A stretch of DNA of 64,000 nucleotides, from assembly GCF_002577195.1 (NCBI RefSeq), contig NZ_NULG01000025.1:27777-91776 (forward strand). Reading direction: 5' to 3'. The position numbers were made by a program, and so were the translations under genes. This document shows positions 45,093 through 54,803 of this stretch, in pieces. The number at the start of each line of letters is the position of its first letter. Position 1 is the first letter of the stretch. The notes beneath the pieces were generated by a model, which did not search any database, was not told the DNA's origin, and saw only the letters and a list, made by a program, of their open reading frames with translations. This DNA is from Bacillus sp. AFS041924 (GTDB lineage Bacteria > Bacillota > Bacilli > Bacillales > Bacillaceae_G).

Positions 45093-46286
45093 TTAGCCAA
45101 CCTGACCACTATATTTAGATTCTTCTTCTGGAAATAAGAATCCTAGCTCATGGTGTTCACCTTCATAGACAGAAGATTGGGCAATACGGATCTCCGAATT
45201 AAAATCAATTACTTCCAATTTACAGTACGCACGATTAATTTGTAGTGCTTCATAAAATTCATTAACTGTTGAGACGCTTTGTCCATTTACTTTTGTAATG
45301 CTCTCGCCAACCTTAATGTTCATTTTATCTGCAACAGAGTTTGGTAATATTCCTAGTACAATAAGGCCTTTTGATTTAACAGTAAAGTATGATGGTGTAT
45401 TACTATCTTTATTTTTATGAATATAGTTAATAGCTTCTCTTCCTACTACAGCAATCGCAACAGCTATAAATGCAATAAATCCAATAAAACAACTTAAGAT
45501 TCCACCTAAACAAACGATAATTGCTAAAGAAACGATTTGTTTACCGACAAGCTTAATTGATTCTTTTGGAAGCATTCCTTGAATTAGTTGGTAAAATCCA
45601 ATTCCAAATGGTACACAAAGAATTGAATAGCCACTATTACCTAATGCAAGTGTAGGCCACCATGAATAATCGCTAATAATCGAACCATTCGGTATTAATA
45701 AGAATAAAGGTACCATCCATAATCTATTTGCCTCATGTGCCCCTACTCTTTTTCCACGTTTACTCTCAATAAATAAAGGAGTTGTATGATTTGCAGCGTT
45801 TCGCTGAACTAATATCCCTTCAGCCAGTAACAATAAGGCTAATAGAATTGTTATAGCAGGAAGCATTGCATTCATATCATTTGGAACAAAATTTTTCAAT
45901 AAAGGTAACGAGTCTTGACCTCTATTCAATAAAGGAAGAGCTACTAATGCTAATCCAATAAGATAAGCCGGTGACATCCACCTGAATTGTAAAAGGAGTG
46001 CACAAATGATCGTTAATACACCTAGTAAATAAACCATTTCGATTGGAATACTAATTCCAGCTACCAAAGATACTACTGAAAGAATTAAACCAATAAATAA
46101 TCCATACCCTATTGAAGTCTTCCACTCGAAAGTTACATTAAAATTTCGGACAGAAAAATGCTTACGCTCCCTTTTTACACGTAAATTGCCGCAGAAAATT
46201 GATGCGATAAAAAATATATAAGTAAATGGATTTAAAAATAGCTTACCTAATCCAACTAAGAGTTCAGAAAACAAATTTGACCACAT
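45093..46286 (-). CDS. minJ: Division-site topology protein MinJ (multi-span PDZ protein)
   Basis: 397 residues: about seven to eight membrane segments, then a C-terminal PDZ domain (VLGILPNSVADKMNIKVGE, then SITKVNGQSVSTVNEFYEAL). MinJ links DivIVA to MinD at poles and septa. The call rests on this architecture and the conserved neighbourhood with ctpB, ftsX, ftsE and cccB. ATG 46286 is chosen (AAGGTGGTGAG upstream); GTG 46298 overlaps that site. Sequence identity to the Bacillus subtilis protein was not computed. Confidence 0.85.
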   Translation of the reverse strand: MWSNLFSELLVGLGKLFLNPFTYIFFIASIFCGNLRVKRERKHFSVRNFNVTFEWKTSIGYGLFIGLILSVVSLVAGISIPIEMVYLLGVLTIICALLLQFRWMSPAYLIGLALVALPLLNRGQDSLPLLKNFVPNDMNAMLPAITILLALLLLAEGILVQRNAANHTTPLFIESKRGKRVGAHEANRLWMVPLFLLIPNGSIISDYSWWPTLALGNSGYSILCVPFGIGFYQLIQGMLPKESIKLVGKQIVSLAIIVCLGGILSCFIGFIAFIAVAIAVVGREAINYIHKNKDSNTPSYFTVKSKGLIVLGILPNSVADKMNIKVGESITKVNGQSVSTVNEFYEALQINRAYCKLEVIDFNSEIRIAQSSVYEGEHHELGFLFPEEESKYSGQVG

Positions 46287-46376
46287 AACACTCACCACCT
46301 TTTATATTAATAGATTGATATACTTATGTTATCGGTTTATTGATCGTTTTTCAAAGAGAATATGTTAAAACACAAT

Positions 46377-46408
46377 AAAAAAGCACACTTCTACATAAAG
46401 TGTACTTT
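46377..46408 (-). terminator. Terminator after ctpB
   Basis: AAGTACACTT and AAGTGTGCTT pair around a seven-base loop, followed by TTTTATT on the minus strand. A second hairpin, GAGGACGAA/TTCGTCCTC (46478-46501), lies closer to the ctpB stop without a strong T-run. Confidence 0.8.
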
Positions 46409-46564
46409 CGACATCCCAATTTAAAACTCCTGCATAGATTGTAATTTTGAATCTATTTCCCGGGAATTATGTCAAATGAGGACGAAATAAAATTCGTCCT
46501 CTTAGTCCAAAAATCAAATTATTGGGCTTTAACTACGAATTAACCTCGTCCTTTTAACTTATTA

Positions 46565-47998
46565 TTATTGAGCTACCATGTCTAAAGCTTTTTCTAACTG
46601 AAGATCATTCTTTTCATCTTTAATTTTATCAATTAACGAAGATTCAAGTTTTTCTGAAGTTAATGGATCTATTTTTCCGTTAATTGTGATTCCAACAGCT
46701 TCTTGATAGTGCTTAACTGCGGTCTCTGTTTGCTTGCTGAAATATCCATCTTGACGTCCTGGATCATATCCTAAACCTTTTAACATAATTTGAGCTTGTT
46801 TAATATTTTCATCATTGTCATCAAATTTAAATGTTTTCTTTTTATCAATTGGTGTTGCGTAGAAATAATCAGGCTGTTTTACAGCAACATCTGGTTTAAT
46901 ACCTTTTTTATGAATCCAAGTACCATCTGGAGTTAACCACTTAAACTGTGTTAACTTAATATTGCTTCCATCTTTGAAATCTAATGTAGATTGTACAGTA
47001 CCTTTACCATATGATTTCTCTCCAACCAATTCATAATTTCCTGCTTCACTTAATGCCGCTGCCAAAATTTCAGCTGCTGATGCACTTCCTTTATCAATCA
47101 ATACATCAATTGGATATGGTTTCGCTTTCGTTAACTTAGTGTAGTACTTTTCACGTTGGCCATTTCTATTTTCAACTTGTAAATATGGTTCATTTTTTAC
47201 AACTAATTCTTCTAAAACGCCCTCAACAGCTTGCAAGTAACCACCAGGATTTCCTCGAACGTCAATTGTTAGACCTTGGATATTTTGATCCTCTACCTTT
47301 TTCAACTCTTTCTTAAACTCATCAGCCGTTTTTTCATTGAATGAAGTAATATGAATATAGCCAATTTTTTCGTTGTTTACATCTTTCACTGAACTAAACA
47401 CTGTATACATCGGAATATCATCGCGTTTAATTGTAAATTTAATTGGGTCTGGAACTCCTGGACGTTGTACTTCAATCGTTACATTTGTTCCCTTTTTACC
47501 ACGGATTTTTAATACCGCATCATATTGAGATAAACCTTTTACGCTTTTACCATCAACTGATAAAATTTCATCCTTTGGTTTCAGTCCAGCTTTTTCTGCA
47601 GGAGAATTTTTAATCGGAGATACAATAATTAATTTTTCTCCATCTTTAGAAACTTCCGCTCCAATTCCTTGGAAAGATGAACCTAATGATTCATGGAATT
47701 GTTTAGCTGTCTTTCCATCCATATAAGTAGAGAATGGATCATCTAAAGTTGTAACCATCCCTTGGATTGCGCCTTCAGTTAATTTATCAGGATCGATTTT
47801 TTTCACATATTGATTAGCAATAATTTCATAAGCCTTTTGTATTTTAGCAATATTTTGATCTTCAGAAGCTTTTATTTCTTTACTCTCTGATAACTTCGAA
47901 ACAATCGTACTTGTACCATCATTAAATGCAAATGTACCTACCCCCATACCAACAACAAATGTTGCTGTTGCAAGTAGAGCCGTTGTTTTACGATTCAT
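46565..47998 (-). CDS. ctpB: Carboxyl-terminal processing protease CtpB-like (S41) with PG-binding tail
   Basis: 477 residues: an N-terminal signal/anchor helix, a linker helix, a PDZ domain (about 95-180, IVSPIKNSPAEKAGLKPKDE), the S41 protease domain with the serine in IDKGSASAAEILAAALSEAG and the lysine in GEKSYGKGTVQS, and a C-terminal peptidoglycan-binding-like repeat (GYDPGRQDGYFSKQTETAVK). CtpB in Bacillus takes part in the signalling that cleaves SpoIVFA during sporulation. Its place next to minJ matches the Bacillus order, although katA is inserted between it and the ftsEX side. Confidence 0.92.
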   Translation of the reverse strand: MNRKTTALLATATFVVGMGVGTFAFNDGTSTIVSKLSESKEIKASEDQNIAKIQKAYEIIANQYVKKIDPDKLTEGAIQGMVTTLDDPFSTYMDGKTAKQFHESLGSSFQGIGAEVSKDGEKLIIVSPIKNSPAEKAGLKPKDEILSVDGKSVKGLSQYDAVLKIRGKKGTNVTIEVQRPGVPDPIKFTIKRDDIPMYTVFSSVKDVNNEKIGYIHITSFNEKTADEFKKELKKVEDQNIQGLTIDVRGNPGGYLQAVEGVLEELVVKNEPYLQVENRNGQREKYYTKLTKAKPYPIDVLIDKGSASAAEILAAALSEAGNYELVGEKSYGKGTVQSTLDFKDGSNIKLTQFKWLTPDGTWIHKKGIKPDVAVKQPDYFYATPIDKKKTFKFDDNDENIKQAQIMLKGLGYDPGRQDGYFSKQTETAVKHYQEAVGITINGKIDPLTSEKLESSLIDKIKDEKNDLQLEKALDMVAQ

Positions 47999-48062
47999 AC
48001 AGAACCTCCTATTTTTCGTTCACTTTAGAACGTACCAATCTATTAAATAGTGTATGTAGCCG

Positions 48063-48090
48063 AAAAAGCATCACACAGACGTGCGATGCT
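48063..48090 (-). terminator. Terminator after katA
   Basis: AGCATCGCAC-GTCT-GTGTGATGCT followed by TTTTC on the minus strand; it lies between the katA stop and the ctpB start. Confidence 0.8.
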
Positions 48091-48177
48091 ATTTCTGTTC
48101 TATTATATGATAAGCCTGTATCACTTATGTTTGCAAGTAGAACACAATTTAATAAATTTTTATTAGAAGAGTTTAAT

Positions 48178-49641
48178 TTATTTCGGAAGATGTTGCAAGT
48201 ATGGACTTAAATCAATCCCTAACTTACTTGCCAGTCTCTCACCTAAGTTTGCGTCTGCACGATAGAAGTTACAAACTGCACGAAGCTTAATTTTTTCATC
48301 CACGTCACAAATATCCGCGCTAATATTTTTAATTACAGCATCCTGCTCCGCTTTACTATATCTATTCCATACTTCTCCAGCTTGCCCGAAGTCATTTGTT
48401 TTTTCAATTTTTTTACGCTCAGAAACACCATTTAATGGCTGAGCTACTTCAACATAGTCAGTATCTTCTTTTGGAGTATCTGAATGGCTATTTGGCTCGA
48501 AATTAATCTGGTGTGTTTGCTGACCAATAGGCATATGACCATCACGTTGGCCATTTGCTACTTTAGCAAATGGGCAATTAATAGGAAGTTGCATGTAATT
48601 TGCTCCAATTCGATATCTTTGTGTATCTGAATAAGAGAATAGTCTACCTTGCAATAACTTATCTTCAGAAGGTAGCATACCGGGGACTAACACTCCAGGA
48701 TTAAATCCAACTGATTCTGTTTCAGCAAATACGTTTTCTGGGTTTCGATTTAAGATCATCGTTCCAACAAATTGACGAGGAATCACATCTTCAAACCAAT
48801 CTTTTGTAGGGTCTAATGGATCAAAATCGAAATCATCCATATCTGCTGGATTTAATACTTGAACATATAAATCCCACTCAGGAAAATCTCCGTTTTCAAT
48901 TGAATCATATAAATCACGGCTTGCGTGGTTAAAATCCTTACTTTGAACTTCACTAGCTTCTTCCATTGAAAGATTTTCAATCCCCTGTTTTGGTACCCAA
49001 CGAAGTTTTATATATACAGTATTCCCATATTCGTTTACCCATTTATATGCGTGAACACTTGAACCTCTCATTTGACGATAGTTCGCTGGAATACCTTCAT
49101 CAGAGAAAACATGTAATAACATATTTGTTGACTCAGGCGTTAGTGACATAAAATCCCAATATCGATTAGGTGTCTGTAAATTTGTTCTTGGATCTGGTTT
49201 TAATGAATGAACCATATCAGGGAATTTCATTGCATCACGAATAAAGAATATTGGTAGATTATTACCGACAAAGTCATAGTTCCCATCTTCAGTATAGAAT
49301 TTTACAGCAAATCCCCTGGGGTCACGCAGTGTTTCAGGAGAATGCATGCCATGAATAACTGTTGAGAAACGAGCAAATACTGGTGTTCTTGTATCAGCAT
49401 CTTGTAGAAATTTAGCTTTCGTGTATTTTTTCATACTATTTTTAGTGATGAAAATACCATATGCCCCAGCTCCACGTGCATGTACAACACGTTCAGGTAC
49501 TCTTTCACGATCAAAATGAGCTAGTTTTTCAATTAATTGATAATCCTCTAATAAAGTTGGACCTCTACGTCCTGCAGTAAGTGAATTTTGATTATCGCCA
49601 ATTGGCACGCCTTGATTTGTTGTTAATCGGTTATTTGTCAT
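48178..49641 (-). CDS. katA: Vegetative haem catalase KatA
   Basis: Clade 3 monofunctional catalase of 487 residues that splits hydrogen peroxide. The distal-haem His lies in ERVPERVVHARGAGAYG, the Asn region in YDFVGNNLPIFFIRDA, and the proximal Tyr in GRLFSYSDTQRYRIG. No signal peptide is present, so it is cytosolic. Upstream are two perfect PerR boxes, so peroxide should induce it. It sits within the conserved ctpB-ftsX interval, which usually lacks a catalase, suggesting a local insertion or rearrangement. Confidence 0.96.
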   Translation of the reverse strand: MTNNRLTTNQGVPIGDNQNSLTAGRRGPTLLEDYQLIEKLAHFDRERVPERVVHARGAGAYGIFITKNSMKKYTKAKFLQDADTRTPVFARFSTVIHGMHSPETLRDPRGFAVKFYTEDGNYDFVGNNLPIFFIRDAMKFPDMVHSLKPDPRTNLQTPNRYWDFMSLTPESTNMLLHVFSDEGIPANYRQMRGSSVHAYKWVNEYGNTVYIKLRWVPKQGIENLSMEEASEVQSKDFNHASRDLYDSIENGDFPEWDLYVQVLNPADMDDFDFDPLDPTKDWFEDVIPRQFVGTMILNRNPENVFAETESVGFNPGVLVPGMLPSEDKLLQGRLFSYSDTQRYRIGANYMQLPINCPFAKVANGQRDGHMPIGQQTHQINFEPNSHSDTPKEDTDYVEVAQPLNGVSERKKIEKTNDFGQAGEVWNRYSKAEQDAVIKNISADICDVDEKIKLRAVCNFYRADANLGERLASKLGIDLSPYLQHLPK

Positions 49642-49656
49642 TTCATATCTCCTTAT

Positions 49657-49737
49657 TTATAATTATTATAATCTAGTAATAATTATATAATAAGGTAACT
49701 TATAATGAAAATCAATATCAAATTATAATTATTATAA
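49657..49737 (-). promoter_or_regulatory. Twin perfect PerR boxes upstream of katA
   Basis: TTATAATTATTATAA occurs at 49657-49671 and again at 49723-49737, 66 bases apart. Both match the PerR consensus TTATAATNATTATAA exactly, and both are followed by CTAGTAAT, making an imperfect direct repeat of about 28 bases. They flank the likely promoter, the nearer one being about 16 bases from the katA start. Confidence 0.9.
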
Positions 49738-49896
49738 ACTAGTAATTATTTTATTTTACTAAATAAAATCCATAAAGAATATTGTTACCTCTATGGACCT
49801 TCTGATGTGCGATATTGGTATTTTCAATCGTGAATTTCCATTTTTAATTGCGCTTCTTCTTTTTTATTTCCGGTAGCCATATTTATTTGAGAGAAA

Positions 49897-49930
49897 TAAA
49901 AAAACCTATCCCAACTATTCAGGATAGGTT
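49897..49930 (-). terminator. Terminator after the M23 peptidase gene
   Basis: AACCTATCC and GGATAGGTT pair (loop about ten bases), followed by a T-run on the minus strand, about ten bases past the stop. Confidence 0.85.
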
Positions 49931-49939
49931 ATTAATAAA

Positions 49940-51286
49940 TTAAAAATTAATATATTTCATAGGATCTACTGCATTTGTTTTACCATAGTTCCATTCACCT
50001 TTATGTAGTTCAAAGTGTAAATGTTGTCCAGTAGAATGCCCTGTATTCCCCATATAACCAATTTGCATACCTTTGGAAACAGATTGTCCAGTTGATACGT
50101 TGAAACTAGCTAAATGAGCATATACTGTTGTCCATACTTGTCCATCTATATTATGAGTAATGAATACACAATTACCATAAGAAGATGAAACATAGGCACG
50201 GATTACAACTCCATCACCTGCTGATACAACTGGTACGGTACCTGCTGAGGCAATATCGATACCTTCATGGAATTCTCCGCCCTCAAATGAGCGTTGTCCG
50301 AACCCAGAAGAAATATAACCGTTTGCTGGTCTTGTAAAGTTACCGCTAGACACAGATGGAGTATTATCAGAACCACTTGAACTAGTAGAACTTCCAGATC
50401 CACTTGAATGGTTTGAACTTGTAGATGGCTTGCTTTTCGCTTTTGCAGCCTCTGCCTGACGCTTTGCAGCTTCCGCTTTACGTTTTGCCTCTGCAGCAGC
50501 TCTTTCTACAGCTTGCTTCTTAGCAATTTCAAGCGCTTTTTGCATTGCGGCTTGTTGACCTGCTAAGATTTGATCTTGTTCAGCTAAGTCTAAAGCATCT
50601 TCATGAGCTTCACTTTCTTGTTCTTTTAAGGAAGCCATTAATTTGTTCTTTTTGCTTAATTGTCTTTCAAGCTGATTTTTTAAGCTTTTTAAGTTTGTTA
50701 AATCTCTTTCCATTTTTGCTTGTTTTACAGTCAGATCATCTTTCTTATCACTAACTTCTTTTAAATCTTGGTTTTGCTGCTTAATAATGTCTTCGTCTGC
50801 CTTCATAATAGTTTGCACAGCACTCATTCGTTGAACTAAATCTCCGAAACTATTAGCTCCTAAAATGACATCTATATACGACACCATTCCCCCAGCCTTT
50901 TGAAGTGATCGCATACGGTTTTTCAATAATTCTTGACGAGACTGTATACGTTCTTCAATAAACTTAATTTCTTCCTTTAGTTTTGAAATTTGCTTTTTCC
51001 CATCGCTAACTGCATCTTCCGTTTGGTTAACTTTTTGCTTAGTTACTTTCATTCGAGCATCAAGTTCTTCAAGCTCTGCAACAACTTCTCTTTGGTCATG
51101 CTTTATATCCGCAAGTTTGTTGTTAGTTGCATCTGTCTTCTCCTTAACCTCACTACGTTTCTCTTTGATGCGGTTAATTTCAGATTGGTATCTACTTTCA
51201 GCAAAAGAAACGGAAGGGATAGCACCGATGACGAAAGTACTAGATAACATAATCGTTATTACTTTCGATGATGTTCTCTTGTTCAT
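49940..51286 (-). CDS. Secreted coiled-coil M23 peptidase (EnvC/PcsB/CwlO-like hydrolase)
   Basis: 448 residues: a signal peptide (about 1-29), a long coiled coil (about 35-245, very Lys/Glu-rich), an Ala/Lys- then Ser/Gly-rich linker (about 250-320), and a C-terminal LytM/M23 domain with metal ligands in GEFHEGIDIAS and TGHSTGQHLHFELHKG. Such coiled-coil hydrolases (EnvC, PcsB, CwlO) are activated by FtsEX. The gene lies immediately downstream of ftsX on the same strand, which supports that pairing; a terminator-like hairpin lies between them. Confidence 0.9.
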   Translation of the reverse strand: MNKRTSSKVITIMLSSTFVIGAIPSVSFAESRYQSEINRIKEKRSEVKEKTDATNNKLADIKHDQREVVAELEELDARMKVTKQKVNQTEDAVSDGKKQISKLKEEIKFIEERIQSRQELLKNRMRSLQKAGGMVSYIDVILGANSFGDLVQRMSAVQTIMKADEDIIKQQNQDLKEVSDKKDDLTVKQAKMERDLTNLKSLKNQLERQLSKKNKLMASLKEQESEAHEDALDLAEQDQILAGQQAAMQKALEIAKKQAVERAAAEAKRKAEAAKRQAEAAKAKSKPSTSSNHSSGSGSSTSSSGSDNTPSVSSGNFTRPANGYISSGFGQRSFEGGEFHEGIDIASAGTVPVVSAGDGVVIRAYVSSSYGNCVFITHNIDGQVWTTVYAHLASFNVSTGQSVSKGMQIGYMGNTGHSTGQHLHFELHKGEWNYGKTNAVDPMKYINF

Positions 51287-51313
51287 CTAAGATCCCTCCT
51301 TATATGTATATAG

Positions 51314-51370
51314 AAAAGCCCTAGTACCTGTATCAACTAAAAACTGACGTCAAATTGGGAACTAGGGCTT
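51314..51370 (-). terminator. Terminator-like hairpin after ftsX or before the M23 gene
   Basis: AAGCCCTAGT pairs with ACTAGGGCTT across a loop of about 37 bases, with TTTTC on the minus strand, between ftsX and the M23 gene. Confidence 0.6.
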
Positions 51371-51421
51371 ATCAATCGCATTACATTATTAATACAATAA
51401 AACTGTAAATGAAAATTTATC

Positions 51422-52315
51422 TTATTTACGTAAAAACTTACGAATTGACATAACAGAACCCCACATACCGATTACTGCACCAATACCTATTAAAATAGCA
51501 GATAACTGGTAAACAAACGGTGAAAAAGGTAGTAATGTAAACATTGTTCCTGCTAATTTCGGCATTAGCATATTATGAATGACTTTATAGCCAGTTAATA
51601 GTAGAGCAATTGGAATAACCGACCCTAACACACCTAAAAGCAAACCTTCTAATAAGAACGGCCAACGAATAAAGTTATTAGTTGCCCCTACTAATCTCAT
51701 AATCTCAATTTCACGGCGTCTTGCCATGATTGTAATTTTGATTGTATTAGAGATTAAGAACATAGCAGTAAATAATAATCCAAAAATCAGTACAATACCA
51801 ATGTTTCGTCCTACTGATACCGCATTAAATAATTTTTGTACTTGCTTTTTACCATAAATAACTTCGTCAATATATTTTAAGCCTTCAATTTTTTTGGCTA
51901 CAGGTGCAATTTGTTCTGGAGAATCTGTTTTTACGATATAAGTATCATTTAATGGATTTTGCTGTTCAAACAATTTGAACGCTGTCCCGTCTTCTCCCAT
52001 ACTTTTGATTAGATTGTTTAATTCTTGATCTTTTGACGAGAACTTAACAGTCGTTACATGATCTAAATTTTGAATTTCTTCTTTCAAAGCAGCTTGCTGC
52101 TTCTTATTTGCTGTTAAATCGACTAATACACGTACTTCAACATCTTTTTCTAAAGTTGTACCGATATGGTTAACATTCAAAATGACAGTTAAAAACACGC
52201 CAACAAGCATCAAAGTAACTGCAACAGCACTGATAGATGCAAACGTCATCCAACCATTTCGTTTTAAACTGCGAAGTCCTTCTCGAACATGTCTTCTTGC
52301 AGTTCTAGCTTTCAT
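51422..52315 (-). CDS. ftsX: Cell-division ABC transporter permease FtsX
   Basis: 297-residue four-helix membrane protein. An N-terminal basic segment and first helix (WMTFASISAVAVTLMLVGVFL) are followed by an extracytoplasmic domain of about 110 residues and three helices near the C-terminus. The segment ARRREIEIMRLVGATNNFIRWP is the FtsX signature. ATG 52315 has AGGAG nine bases upstream and overlaps ftsE by eleven bases. With FtsE it controls a peptidoglycan hydrolase, probably the adjacent M23 protein. Confidence 0.95.
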   Translation of the reverse strand: MKARTARRHVREGLRSLKRNGWMTFASISAVAVTLMLVGVFLTVILNVNHIGTTLEKDVEVRVLVDLTANKKQQAALKEEIQNLDHVTTVKFSSKDQELNNLIKSMGEDGTAFKLFEQQNPLNDTYIVKTDSPEQIAPVAKKIEGLKYIDEVIYGKKQVQKLFNAVSVGRNIGIVLIFGLLFTAMFLISNTIKITIMARRREIEIMRLVGATNNFIRWPFLLEGLLLGVLGSVIPIALLLTGYKVIHNMLMPKLAGTMFTLLPFSPFVYQLSAILIGIGAVIGMWGSVMSIRKFLRK

Positions 52316-52991
52316 AACCGTACACTCCTCTCGCTTGGTCGCGTACAATTTTACCAGCTTCAATTGCAATAACACGTCGCTTAATCGTATTTACAATATC
52401 TTTATTATGTGTCGCCATTACTATAGTTGTTCCACGGTCGTTGATTTCTTTAAATATATCCATAATCTCCCATGTAGTTTCTGGGTCTAGATTACCCGTT
52501 GGCTCATCGGCGATTACTACTTTTGGTTTGTTTACAATAGAACGAGCAATCGAAACACGTTGTTGTTCACCACCAGAAAGCTCTGTTGGTAAGAATCGAG
52601 CTTTATGTTTTAACTTAACAAGGTCAAGTACTTCCATTACTCTCTTCTTTATTGTTTTCGGATTTTCTTCAATAACTTCAAGTGCAAATGCAATATTTTC
52701 ATAAACTGATAAAGTCGGTAACAGCTTATAGTCTTGGAAAACTACCCCTATATTTCTACGTAAAATTGGAACCTTTTTATCCTTCATATGGCTTAAATCA
52801 ACACCATTAACTAAGATCGAACCTTTTGATGGTTTTTCCTCACGATACATCATTTTAATGAATGTCGACTTTCCGGCACCACTTGGCCCTACGACATACA
52901 CAAATTCACCTTGGCGAATTTTTACATTAATGCCATTTACCGCAAGAACACCATTAGGATACGTCTTATAAACATCTTTTAACTCAATCAT
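52305..52991 (-). CDS. ftsE: Cell-division ATP-binding protein FtsE
   Basis: 228-residue ABC ATPase with Walker A GPSGAGKST, signature LSGGEQQR, Walker B VVIADEPTGNLDP and the H-loop ATHNKDI. It forms the FtsEX complex with the overlapping ftsX gene. It is the first gene of the pair. Confidence 0.97.
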   Translation of the reverse strand: MIELKDVYKTYPNGVLAVNGINVKIRQGEFVYVVGPSGAGKSTFIKMMYREEKPSKGSILVNGVDLSHMKDKKVPILRRNIGVVFQDYKLLPTLSVYENIAFALEVIEENPKTIKKRVMEVLDLVKLKHKARFLPTELSGGEQQRVSIARSIVNKPKVVIADEPTGNLDPETTWEIMDIFKEINDRGTTIVMATHNKDIVNTIKRRVIAIEAGKIVRDQARGVYGYES

Positions 52992-53509
52992 GACATTCTC
53001 CTTAATTTTTTGTTCCTTTTCTTCTATCGAACCATATAAGTTCCATTCTGGATGAAATTATACTTAACTAGTTTTGTTTTTATTATTTCGCCTGCTATTT
53101 ACATATTTCGATAATTTCAGCTAAGCTCCTCTATTATAACACTTAAAAAATGTCAAAACTGATAAATTTATGTTACATTTTGATAAATAGTCAATATTAA
53201 TTTAGGTCATTCCATAAGAAATTTTAACAAAAAATGGAATAAACGTAATTAAAGTGAAAAGAAACAGATCTTTTCTAATAAAAAGAAAACTTTCTGTTTA
53301 AAAACACAGTAAGTCTATGCAATGGAAAAGAATAAGAAAAACATAAGACATTAAAAGAAGTAAGGAATGACCTTTAATGGCCATCCTTACTTCTTTTTCT
53401 TTTATCTAAACCTGTCTCAAGAATAGTGAACGAAGCACCTGCTTGTCTACTTTTCCCACATTAACTTCATAGAATTTACTTCAAGATCACTTTAGATAAT
53501 AAAAACATC
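52992..53509. other. Gene-free region between ftsE and cccB with a terminator hairpin
   Basis: An AT-rich gap of about 520 bases holding ftsE upstream sequence on one side and the cccB terminator on the other. The hairpin at 53355-53398 pairs AAGAAGTAAGGA with TCCTTACTTCTT, with T-rich tails both ways. No other gene or RNA element is recognised. Confidence 0.6.
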
Positions 53510-53842
53510 TTACTTCTTAGTAGCGAGCCATTTCGCAATACTTTTTGCGTCGTTTCCTTGAACAACCCCACCAGGCATTGATCCTCTACCGTCATGAATA
53601 ATATCTTCTATTTCCTTTTCAGAATATTTCGCTCCGACTTTTTTTAAGCTCGGCCCAACTATTCCTTCTAGCTCACCACCATGACAGCTAGCACAACTTT
53701 CTTTAAATAACTTTTCTCCATTAGCAGCCGATACTGGCTCACCTGAATCTTTATTTTTACTTGCATTATTATTATTTGAACCACATGCTGTAATCGTTAA
53801 CAGCATACTACCTGTTATACAAGCAAGAAGTAGCTTTTTCAC
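53510..53842 (-). CDS. cccB: Cytochrome c-551 lipoprotein CccB
   Basis: 110-residue membrane-attached electron carrier. The N-terminal signal ends in the lipobox ITAC, followed by an Asn/Ser-rich linker and a single-haem class I cytochrome domain with CASCHGG and the Met ligand in GRGSMPGGV. It sits in the conserved cccB-ftsE neighbourhood and probably serves the caa3 or another oxidase branch. Confidence 0.94.
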   Translation of the reverse strand: MKKLLLACITGSMLLTITACGSNNNNASKNKDSGEPVSAANGEKLFKESCASCHGGELEGIVGPSLKKVGAKYSEKEIEDIIHDGRGSMPGGVVQGNDAKSIAKWLATKK

Positions 53843-53909
53843 AAAAATCGCCCCTTTAAAAATCCCTTAACTATAGTCTACTACTAATAAAAGTATTTAT
53901 TTTTCCTTT

Positions 53910-54788
53910 TTATGTCAAATTTGTGAAACCTTCTCCAAGAACTTCTGTTGCATCTACTACTGTAATAAAGGCCTGTCGGTCAATGGTTTGTACAATATCA
54001 CGCAGAGAAGAAAATTCAGTTTGATCTAATACACACATTAATACTAAACGGTCTTCATTTGTATATCCGCCAACACCAGTTAGTTTAGTTACGCCACGAT
54101 CTAATTCGTGTACAATTGCATTTGTTACAAGCTCCACTTCAGAAGTAATAATAAGTGCCATTTTTGATCTAGCAAGACCGATTTGAACTAAATCGATTGT
54201 TTTACTCGTAACAAAAAGTGCAATCAGTGCATACATTCCACTTTCAAGATTAAATACAATTGCAGATGTAAGTACAATTAAACCATCGATAAATGCTACA
54301 CATATCCCAAGCGATAACCCAGTATATTTATGAACAATTTGAGCTGCCAAATCCGTTCCACCAGTGGATGCTTTTCCACGGAAAACGATTCCTAAGCCTA
54401 AACCAATAAATAGTCCACCAAATATAGATGCTAAAAGAGGATTATCAGTTGCAGGCTCTATATTGTATAAATCAACTAAATAAACAACTAACGGAATAAA
54501 AATGGTACCAACTAATGTTTTTACACCAAATTGACGACCCAAGAAGAATACACCTGCAATAAATAAAGGGATATTAAATGCCCATTGCACAAATGCTGGA
54601 TTAAATCCCATCGTACTCTTTAGAATCGTCGAGATTCCACTTACACCACCAGAAGCAATATGATTAGGTAATAAAAACACACAAAATGTGATCGCAATAA
54701 TTGCAGAACCAATTAAAACAAAGAAATACTCAAAAAACGTTTTTCCCCACCCTACAGTTAGAGCAGTTGAATATCTTACCTTTTTCAA
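53910..54788 (-). CDS. YitT-family membrane protein (YvjA-like)
   Basis: 292 residues with five to six membrane helices and a C-terminal soluble DUF2179 domain (ITSEVELVTNAIVHELDRGV, then VVDATEVLGEGF). The start is TTG 54788 after AGGGGG; an open TTG at 54803 lies before that site. The position between cccB and prfB matches Bacillus yvjA. Function in the family is poorly defined. Confidence 0.88.
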   Translation of the reverse strand: MKKVRYSTALTVGWGKTFFEYFFVLIGSAIIAITFCVFLLPNHIASGGVSGISTILKSTMGFNPAFVQWAFNIPLFIAGVFFLGRQFGVKTLVGTIFIPLVVYLVDLYNIEPATDNPLLASIFGGLFIGLGLGIVFRGKASTGGTDLAAQIVHKYTGLSLGICVAFIDGLIVLTSAIVFNLESGMYALIALFVTSKTIDLVQIGLARSKMALIITSEVELVTNAIVHELDRGVTKLTGVGGYTNEDRLVLMCVLDQTEFSSLRDIVQTIDRQAFITVVDATEVLGEGFTNLT

Positions 54789-54803
54789 ATTTATCCCCCT
54801 CAA

